A DNA stretch of 64,000 bases from Mesostigma viride (lineage: Eukaryota > Streptophyta > Mesostigmatophyceae > Mesostigmatales > Mesostigmataceae), in contig RPFO01001124.1 of the NCBI GenBank assembly GCA_009746045.1, forward strand, positions 18,501-82,500, read 5' to 3'. The number at the start of each line of letters is the position of its first letter. Position 1 is the stretch's first letter. The translations under genes were made by a program, and so were the position numbers. Of this stretch, positions 56,410 through 64,000 are shown one piece after another. The notes below the pieces were generated by a model. It ran no database searches and was not told the DNA's origin. It worked only from the letters and a program-made list of their open reading frames with translations.

Positions 56410-57203
56410 TTGCCCCCTCAGGGGATTGAATTGTAACATAACTCCGTTGGGAGTATATGTAGCACATAGCCCCCGAGAGGGGGGCACATGGCCTATCATA
56501 CATCCTAAGCTACTTCCTGCAAGGGTGGGGATGTAAAGGACCCTTGCTCTAGGTGCACCAGGGCACTTGCATCCCCATGATCTTCAAGCTATGCCCAGCG
56601 AAGGGGGAGCCTGTCATGGGGGGGAAGATCAGCATAGCTATACCAAAAAGCTAGGGCATGGCGTCTCAGCAGAGAGTTACTCCCTGCATGGGCAATGCAT
56701 AATTAAATAAAGCTAGGCATCATCTGGAGGGTGGCTCATCATAGGCACACATGTACATGACTAAAAAGGCTAGGCCTAAGCTGGTATAGTGCCTGTAGTA
56801 GGCGGGCATGTACAAGGCCACTGTCTAACTATTCTACACTACTGCTGTATTCCCCTAGGCTGGGGCTGGAGTTGCTGGGGCCGCGGTGGTCGAGGGGGTT
56901 GCTTGCCAGGGCTTGTGGCCGACGTAGATGGCCGCCCCCTTCCAGTACACCGGCTGGCCCGCCTTGGTCTGCCGGAGCTGGAGGTAGGTCGGCCATAGCT
57001 CCCGTCGCCGTTGTTGCTGTGCCGGGGTCAAGTCGTCGTCCACGGTGAAGGGAGTATTCTCGAGCCGCTTGCGGCGTCTGAGAAACGAAATCTTGTCCGC
57101 TGCATGGGCTATCAAAGATGAGAAGAAGCGGAGGCGCCCCTGCCTTACCCCGCGCGCGGGGGAGGCGGTGGGCGGTCAGCTTGATCTCACCAAGAAGGCC
57201 CAT
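56410..57203 (-). pseudogene. LINE ORF1 C-terminus with full 3' end
   Basis: The minus strand from 57203 gives RLPRARGKAGAPPLLLIFDS, then after one frameshift FTVDDDLTPAQQQRRRELWP, LQLRQTKAGQPVYWKGAAIY and VGHKPWQATPSTTAAPATPA. The stop is followed by about 400 bp of family 3' region, the hairpin ACTCCCAACGGAGT and TTATGTTACAATTCAATC. It is a clean ORF1-3'UTR-tail arrangement without ORF2, 5'-truncated near 57200. Confidence 0.78.
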
Positions 57204-58999
57204 GCGTGCAAGGATTGCACCTCAGGGGATGCTACCCGGATATTGTTTTGACGGGTCTGATTGAGCACCCGGCCAGTGTACGTGGCATGCCTGTGGCACG
57301 AGGGAAGGGGGGGTCTCGATCTGCATGCATGCCCCCTGCCCGTTGCATGTGCACACGTACTCAGCTAGCTATAGGGATGTTAAAAGCACTCTGGTGCTCC
57401 TGCGTCCGTGACTCCCCAACGGGATCGCGAGCACGTCTTTAATTAACTAAGGTTCCTAAATTTCTAAGCTTTTTCATGGTTCATATTTGATACAAAAAGT
57501 CCGGATCGAATCCATAGGCCGTCCAGCGTGCGCACGATCTTGTCCATCCCCGTTGCTCGTACCGTCGCCGGCCTTGCACGTCACGTCGCCTTATTGGGTG
57601 TGCACAATACATGTTTGCATGCGTCTAGCTGCATATGGGCATGGTACTGTATACGTGCGCATCGTTCACATGTATGTAGAATGTTGATTCTAAACCTTCT
57701 GCAAAATTTAAGCTCAGTCTACCTAGCCTCTAAATTAATTTCATGTAGTCATGTACAGTCAGCAGCTACTTGGAGTAAAGCACTATCTATGCATGCGAGG
57801 AGATCGTTAAGTGTGTGGGATTTCAGTGTTAGGACCGATTGAGCCCGGGCTGGCAAATTTCTCGCAACATGTGCAATAGCGCTACGCTTGCTGCGGAGCT
57901 AGATCGTTAAGCATGAATAAAGTAAGTTAGTTGGACAGGATACATACAGTGGGTACCTTCTGCCCCTGTCCTCGTGCAACAAAATTCTGGACCGGGACAC
58001 CAGTCCATTAATCAACCCGTGCAGGCACCACTTCCACAGACGAAGTGTGACAAGTGGGCTCCCTTGCACACAGATATGGCCGCCATTATTTAGTATAGGT
58101 GCAAGTTGGCCCTTGTTGTCAAGAGCTTCTCACTTCTGTCCCCTTCGCATATTGTAAGACCACTCCCCAGCTGTGGCTGTCAAAAGACACTGATCACTGC
58201 TGCTAACCAGCACTGCATGGATGTGCCAAGAGTAAAAAATGGAATCACCCGAAGACCGCATCCTGACAACGGCAGCTCACATGGGCGCGTTTGGCCCACC
58301 AACCATCTCAACCACTCCCAGTTAACCGAGTCAGTCGCTTGTCAGCAGCACACTGGAATTCATGCGCTAGCGTCCGCAAACTCTCCATAAGCAGCAGGCT
58401 GGCCAGCAGGGATTACCGCCGCATGGCCACGCTGCAAGCTATTTGGCGATAAGAGCTCATCACAGACCGACCAATAACACCAGACATACGCCTGCCAGCA
58501 GCAAAGCATGATTGTTCATGACTGGGGGCCCCAGTGATAAGCCACAAGGTCAGATGCACGAGCGACGAGACTTGACCCTGGACTGACAACCAGAAGATGC
58601 CAGCTCATGTGGGTGGGGTCACTAGAGGGTACTAGTCGAGTAGGTCTTAGCCCGGAACCGTGAGCAATGGCCCCTGCAACCTCTCCCCTACATGGATGGA
58701 TCTGGGGGCCGGATCCATATTGTAAGCGAATCTGGCGGTAGCAGGCCAGGCCAGAGCGCCAAGAGCGAGCCATGTGGCGAGATCCCACCACAGGACCATC
58801 CCAGGGCTGCCATCCCAGTTTCCTGCTGCCACTCCATCGTCCCAGATGCCCTGGCCAGTAGAACATGTACGCGGGTTGTACATCGACGTGGGTACCGGAG
58901 GTCCAACGCACCCTGGGACGTGGATATGGGAACAACATCCGGGGATCTGCAGCGTCCCAACCCCCCATACCACCCCAGTGCAGCAACTCCAGAGAACTC

Positions 59000-59002
<3 letters not shown>
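57204..59002. other. unassigned spacer
   Basis: About 1.8 kb with no recognisable gene, transposon end or tandem array. Open frames on both strands at 58.5-59.6 kb are long but compositionally odd and run through the GA microsatellite. Confidence 0.4.

Positions 59003-59090
<88 letters not shown>
59003..59090 (+). repeat. GA dinucleotide microsatellite
   Basis: Forty-four uninterrupted GA units. It lies 0.7 kb downstream of the UBA3 stop. Confidence 0.97.
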
Positions 59091-59091
<1 letters not shown>

Positions 59092-59805
59092 ACTTCAGAG
59101 AAGGCAAAGGCGCTCTCCCCCGGGTGCCCTACCATGGCCATCCGGGCAAGAAACTGGCAATAGTCCTCGCATCCCCTCTCGTGAGCTTGATGCCACGCAG
59201 CTCCCCCAGCACACACACACCTGCGCATCCCCACATCCATCCTCATCACCGCGATGCTGGCATCCTTATTGGACACCGCGCCCGTATGCCCGACCCCCAA
59301 GAGAACAAAGCTCTCTGTGTGCGTCACGCATTCTAAAACATGGGCGCTGTGGGTACCTGCCGTCCTTGCTGGCATCCGCACTCCCACAGCTCTCCCGCAC
59401 CACCTTTGCAATGCGCTCGCCAGGCAAATTGCCTGCCTTGCAAGTAACTGCCTTGCCTTGCCTAGCTCGAGAGGCCTGCCGTTGAACGGCTGGGCCAACA
59501 CCCTCGCATTCGCCATGCGGTAACCCTGGTCACCACCCTGCCAGGTGTCGGCGTTACCATCCTCTTCCACCCCTTTCCTCACCGCCTCCATCGCCAGCCC
59601 TCTTTACCCCCAGTTCCTTCACCACACATCCATGCCCCCTTTCCCCCCCTTTTGATGTGTCCACCAGCTCGTCCTCCCCGGTTCTGTGTCATCTAAATAC
59701 CCATCCTCGATGGACAGCTCCACGCATATACCCATCCTCAATGGACAGCTACATGCATCTACCCATCCTCGATGGACAGGTGTCCTCCTCCCCCCCCCCC
59801 CCCTT

Positions 59806-61134
59806 TCAGGTGTCGGCGATTCCGTCCTCCCCCCCCGTGAGCGTGACCACCACGCGCAGCACGTTCGTCAGCTTCTTGTCGTTGATGTTGAGGACGCACC
59901 CCTCGCGCCTCCCCTGCAGCAGCTCCTCCATGCTCCTGCCCAGGTTCTCCCGGGTCATCTCCTCGAGGACAGGTGGCGCGCGCAGGTACAGGTTGGTGCC
60001 CGCCCAGCTGACGCTCGGGCCCACCAGCTGTCCCGCCCACCGGGGGTCTGTCATGAGGGCGTCGATGAACTGCTGGAGCGTTGCGGACGCCGGAATTACA
60101 AAGGGGGCACCGGTGCCGCACATGGGACAGGAGGGGTCGCGCTCGTAGGCCACCGTGTGGGTGTAGACACCCTGGCCGCCCATGTACATCATGTAGTTGT
60201 CCATCCCCGTAGAGCACATGGTGGCCAGCTTGAGGACCTCGAGCACGCAGGCCGCACTAATTATAGCGTTGGTGGACGCGATTGCGGGGATGATGTTCTT
60301 GACCACCCCCTGCGTGAGCTGGTAGGTTACACCCAAGATGCCGAACGAGGCCGCACGCTTGGTCGCGTGGGTGAACACCCACTTGACGTGCTCGGGGTTG
60401 TCGCCGTCGAACGTCTCGTTCGGGCGCTTCTGCGACCACAGGATCAGGCGCGCATATTCGATGCAGTGGGGGGCGGAGCGGGGGGTCTCGGCGAGCGTGC
60501 ACAGGGGGAAGGTCGTCTGCGGCGGGAACAGCCAGAGCGTGCAGTGGAAGCAGGGGGTCTTGCCCGGGATGATCACGCGGGCGTGGCCCTTGAAGCCCTC
60601 CGTACCGCCGTCCACCATCGGCTTGATCGTGCTCGTGTCCAGCTCGCCCTTGCCGTCGAACTCGAGGAACCCGCACACCACGCCGTTGATGTAGCTGCGC
60701 GCCTCCACCGAGTCCAACCCCAGGGCGATGATGTGGAACTCCCGGTACCAGTCGATGTCCTTGCTCTCGATGGAGCAAAAGTGCGGCGTGACTTTGCAGC
60801 TAGGCACCCGGCTGCTGACCCGCTTGGCGGCAACCTCGGCTTTCGACTTGCCCACGTCCTCGGTCCGGAAAAGGAACTGCCGGTTCAAATTGGAGACATC
60901 GATCGTGTCCATATCGATCACGTCAATATTGCCAAAACCCGTCAACGCCAGGTCTTTCAGGAGCTCGCACCCCAAACCGCCGGCACCGATAACCAAAATA
61001 CGGAGGTCATTCTGGATTAAATCGCGGAGTTCCTCCGATGGCTCGAACCCTGGACCGACGATATACCCTTGCCGTGTGAGAAGGCGGTCCAGGTCCTTCC
61101 ACTGCTCTGCAGGACTCACCGAGTCTATATCCAT
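59806..61134 (-). CDS. UBA3: NEDD8-activating enzyme E1 catalytic subunit
   Basis: A single uninterrupted exon of 442 residues, close to the usual family size, starts at MDIDSVSPAEQW. The frame is open upstream, but that stretch reads like 5' UTR. The Rossmann ATP site is VIGAGGLGCELLKDL (48-62). DMDTIDVSNLNRQFLFR (74-90) is the adenylation signature. Catalytic Cys 212 sits in PLCTLAETPR. Zinc ligands are CFHC (195-198) and CPMC (336-339). The ubiquitin-fold E2-binding domain follows from about residue 344 (SATLQQFIDALMTDP) to a shortened end. With an APP-BP1/AXR1-type partner the enzyme adenylates NEDD8, holds it as a thioester and passes it to UBC12, switching on cullin ligases. The lack of introns is unusual beside the intron-rich neighbours and may mean a retrocopy or lineage-specific intron loss. 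Confidence 0.95.
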   Translation of the reverse strand: MDIDSVSPAEQWKDLDRLLTRQGYIVGPGFEPSEELRDLIQNDLRILVIGAGGLGCELLKDLALTGFGNIDVIDMDTIDVSNLNRQFLFRTEDVGKSKAEVAAKRVSSRVPSCKVTPHFCSIESKDIDWYREFHIIALGLDSVEARSYINGVVCGFLEFDGKGELDTSTIKPMVDGGTEGFKGHARVIIPGKTPCFHCTLWLFPPQTTFPLCTLAETPRSAPHCIEYARLILWSQKRPNETFDGDNPEHVKWVFTHATKRAASFGILGVTYQLTQGVVKNIIPAIASTNAIISAACVLEVLKLATMCSTGMDNYMMYMGGQGVYTHTVAYERDPSCPMCGTGAPFVIPASATLQQFIDALMTDPRWAGQLVGPSVSWAGTNLYLRAPPVLEEMTRENLGRSMEELLQGRREGCVLNINDKKLTNVLRVVVTLTGGEDGIADT

Positions 61135-61634
61135 GTTGGTCAATTGTGTTTCGCAAAATCTAAAAGAGCTCAAGCAAGAAATGGCCCTGGCGTGCGCCTT
61201 GTCAGTGCACAGCCAGGGAAAAGTTAGTAATCTTACTGCATCTCTGAAACGCCGGCTAGTGGGGAAATTCTGTGCATCATTGAGCTCTACCGGCAATTGG
61301 ACGCCATGAAAGACGCGCGAGCACCATGAATGTTGTCTGTGAAAGAGCCAAGATGCCTGCAGGTGCAACGCATCGCGGCCCCGCTGTTTGGCGCATCACG
61401 GCCGAATTTGGCGCCAAAAGGCCGTAGAGGTCAGTCGGGCACGTCATGACTCCTACTGTAGGAGCCTTGGTCGGACTACGCTTATTCGCGGATAAGTGCC
61501 GCAGTACGATCTGTTTCCTGTAATGATAGGTACGAACTATTATTGATTCATGTGTTAACCAATAAAAAATGTATCATCCACGAAAACAGTACACAATGCT
61601 GTCGTCGGACAACCCGTCACAAACAGCAGATGTA

Positions 61635-62524
61635 CAGTCATTCCCGCGTTAAGTTGCGATCGCCCCCTCAAACTTGGCGCCGCAACTTAACGCGGGAACG
61701 CAACTTAACGGTAGAATTAGGCTAGCAGCCCACCACCTCCTCCTCTGACGGACTTCTATACGGCATTCGACAGCTCTCGTCAAGCCCGATCCAGCTGCAG
61801 CGTCAAAGCCGGCCGAAGTCCATTTTCCAGGCCAGATATTTTGGACAAAGGCGGGCTGCAAAACACGCCGTGGGCAGCCACGCAGTGCCTGCGTTTTATA
61901 CCACAACTGTGTGTGTTTTAACCCTCTTCGACTCTCTTTTTGGCGGGTTGCTTAATTGCCAACCGGCTTAACGTTTGATTGTGACAAAACATGGGAACAG
62001 TCGCGAGGGAAGCTTCATCAGTTTGCTCATGTCAATGGCCTGCATGTAAACACTATAATAACAGGCAGCGAGACTGCCTGTGGCCTCAACGTCCTTGTCT
62101 TTGCCCTTCTGTGGTGCATTCGGCATGATGGTGGTAATTATTTCCGGCAAGATGTCTCAATTACAGACGGCCCCTGCATGGTCGTGGATTCTTATGTACC
62201 GCAGCCCGGCCGCAGGCTGCAAAACTGAATTTGCCGTAACTGGTTGCACTATTCGCGCTTTTCACCTAAGCCAGCAGGCGGGGAAATTTGCGCGCCGGTG
62301 GGGCTTGCGTATTTTGCCGCCTAAAATCACGTAGCGGGTCCGGACTTGGCAAAACATGGCCTCCTGCGCGGCCAAAAATGGCCTGACACCTACAAATTGA
62401 GTCATTACCGCGTCAAGTTGCGATGGCCTCCATGCTTAAGTTGCGGTCGCCCCCCAAACTTCGGCGCCGCAACTTAACGCGGGAACGCAACCTTAAGAAA
62501 CGCAACTTAACGCGGGAATGACTG
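61635..62524. mobile_element. pogo-like Tc1/mariner MITE
   Basis: The 890-bp element has perfect 24-bp terminal inverted repeats starting CAGTCATTCCCGCGTTAAG (61635-61658, 62501-62524). TA lies directly outside each end (61633-61634, 62525-62526). Extra copies of CGCAACTTAACGCGGG lie inside both ends. CAGT ends, TA duplication and a TTAAGTTGCG motif are typical of the pogo/Tigger branch. No transposase is visible. It sits between UBA3 and DJ-1, ending 130 bp before the DJ-1 start codon. Confidence 0.92.
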
Positions 62525-62654
62525 TATGTAGGTGGCGCGAGATCACACTTGCAGTGTTACTCGTACCCGCGCTGACCTCAGCTCCTTACCCTACAAGAAC
62601 AGAACACCATTATCGAAATTTCGTTTCCCCGTAGCACTGCAGGCAGCCAGCGGC

Positions 62655-64000
62655 ATGTCGTCTGTAGTTTCCCTCTCCTTTCTTCGTGTCCCTTCCGGTT
62701 TACCGAGCGCCGTTCGCGTCCTCCGCAGTCCCCGCTCGCCTCTACCCCCCTCCCGAGCTTACCCACTAGTGCTCACCCGAAGGAATTTGGGGGTCGCAGT
62801 TCTGTCGACGATGGCATCGGCTAATGCGCCTCACAAAAAGGTCCTCGTTCCCATCGCGGACGGGACTGAGGTGCGTGAATGGATCTTCTCAAAATAATAG
62901 CCAGCTAATGTTCTAAATGTCAGAAATTCAAGGCTCTTGATATCACTTTGACATTTGCCGTGTGCTGATGCGCGAACTTTTTTTTCAGGAAATGGAAGCT
63001 GTCATCACTATCGACGTCCTCAGGCGGGCAGGCATCGACGTCACGGTCGCATCCTGTGCGCAAAGCAAAACAGTGACGGCTTCTCGGGGAATCAAAGTTA
63101 CTGCTGATCAGCCCATCGACGCGTGCGCCAACACGAAGTTTGACCTGATCGCCCTGCCGGTACGTCGGCGCGTCGAGGCTCCTGCCGGCTGAAACATGTT
63201 TTTTCAGCAATACAAACAGATGCACCCGTGTTAATATTTCGCAGCCGAGGCGTTGTTACTTTAAAGTGACCATAGCTGCCTTGGCATCTCACCCTTGTTC
63301 AAATATTAAACGCCTTGAGACTGTCATTCCTACAAATCATCATCGTCCAGCTGAGCGGCGGCTGTGGGCGGCTAACTTTATTGGTGAGTAGTGGGAGGGG
63401 AAGTTAGAGGAACAAGATGACTCTATGGCTAGTCGGTATGTGTGGATGATGTATCCCATTACATAGTTTCAAGTTATGTTCATTATTCCTGGGTCCAGTG
63501 GTTAATCCGCAGTCACAGTAGTTTTCCCAAGTCCTACTTCCCCTCCCCTTCCTTCCCCTCCTGGAGCCCCCCCCCCCCCACCCCTTCCCCACCCGGCAGG
63601 CACTTCATGGTCTTCTTGTTTTGCGCGCCGTTCATCCATCCATGCGCGTCGCGTACCCCATGGGGCAAGAGCCACCCCTTTCCTGCCGTTGTGGCATGCT
63701 ACCCTTCCCGGCTAGGGGGCCGCCAACGTGAAGCGTAGTATCCTATCCAGCGGTCCTTGCATCTCCTACATCCTGCCCAGTGCTTTATCCTTACGATCCA
63801 TGAACACAAACTCTCCTCTCGTGCTCACTACTGCCCTCCCTGCCCACGGCTGCCACACTGGCTCCTTCCCCCTGTCCTTGCCCTCTGCTGCCACGCCGGC
63901 TACGCCCCCCCGTCCTTGCTACCGGCGGCTCGCTTCCCTCCCCCCCTTTCCTCGCTGCTGGCGTCCGCAGGGCGGCATGCCTGGCGCGGAGCACCTGCGC
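62655..64000 (+). CDS. DJ-1/PARK7 family protein, 5' part
   Basis: Exons 62655-62870, 62989-63159 and 63971-64000 (cut by the window edge) join in phase for 139 residues so far. Residues 1-52 are Ser/Arg/Pro-rich and nearly free of acidic residues, like a plastid or mitochondrial targeting peptide. The mature part starts near MASANAPHKKVLVPIADGTE. VLVPIADGTEEMEAVITIDV carries the conserved glutamate that tunes the redox cysteine. RRAGIDVTVAS, SRGIKVTAD and DLIALPGGMPGAEHLR are family hallmarks. The nucleophilic cysteine would fall beyond the window. DJ-1 relatives act as glyoxalases, deglycases or redox sensors. An alternative in-frame ATG lies at 62532, but the shorter start gives the better targeting peptide. 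Intron 2 has a C-rich tract at 63540-63600. Confidence 0.9.

Noticed and set aside
58647-59591. A 314-codon minus-strand frame containing a long SLSLSL run
   Set aside because: The run is the GA microsatellite. The rest has no recognisable motif and lies where UBA3 3' flanking sequence is expected.
59686-61020. A 444-codon plus-strand frame opposite UBA3
   Set aside because: It is the antisense shadow of the UBA3 coding strand; all conserved motifs are on the minus strand.

Overview
This window looks like nuclear DNA from a green alga or a close relative. The evidence is indirect. Genes carry many phase-consistent GT-AG introns and use the standard genetic code. One glycosyltransferase has the EGF-plus-exostosin layout familiar from chlorophytes. 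One gene encodes a cilium-linked coiled-coil protein of the TSNAXIP1 type, and a TGTAA motif, the usual green-algal poly(A) signal, lies just past its predicted stop. No rRNA, CRISPR array, operon or viral gene was seen.

Layout. 1-3000 is a 40-bp satellite ending in a CA-rich microsatellite. 3.1-5.9 kb holds a broken organelle-type tRNA-Ser, short tandem repeats and a recurring 14-bp palindrome. 5.95-10.8 kb is a decayed two-ORF LINE on the minus strand. 11.05-24.64 kb is a ten-exon TSNAXIP1-like gene (minus) whose introns hold a Mutator-like element with its own spliced gene, a hAT MITE, an 18-bp minisatellite and an 86-bp repeat that has copied a splice donor. 25.96-28.51 kb is a four-exon glutathione S-transferase (plus). 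29.6-32.8 kb is a nest of LINE copies in both orientations, one split by a retroinsertion with 33 AATTC units. 34.57-42.24 kb is a nine-exon coiled-coil gene (minus), perhaps a kinetochore protein. 43.16-49.35 kb is a three-exon EGF/exostosin glycosyltransferase (plus). 50-57.2 kb is a transposon graveyard: LINE pieces, a Penelope-like reverse transcriptase end, a 1.78-kb insertion inside a LINE, and a Tc1/mariner-type MITE. 59.81-61.13 kb is an intronless UBA3 (minus). 62.66-64.0 kb is the 5' part of a DJ-1 family gene (plus), cut by the window end.

The six host genes form three divergent pairs: TSNAXIP1-like/GST, coiled-coil/exostosin and UBA3/DJ-1. Each pair shares a 0.9-1.5 kb intergenic region. 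The genes do not form one pathway; their jobs span cilia, redox chemistry, probable chromosome segregation, glycosylation in the secretory pathway and NEDD8 conjugation.

Several transposon boundaries are defined to the base by target-site duplications, and these are the firmest new observations. Names resting on family resemblance (TSNAXIP1, GST, exostosin, UBA3, DJ-1) come from recognised motifs and have not been checked by database search.
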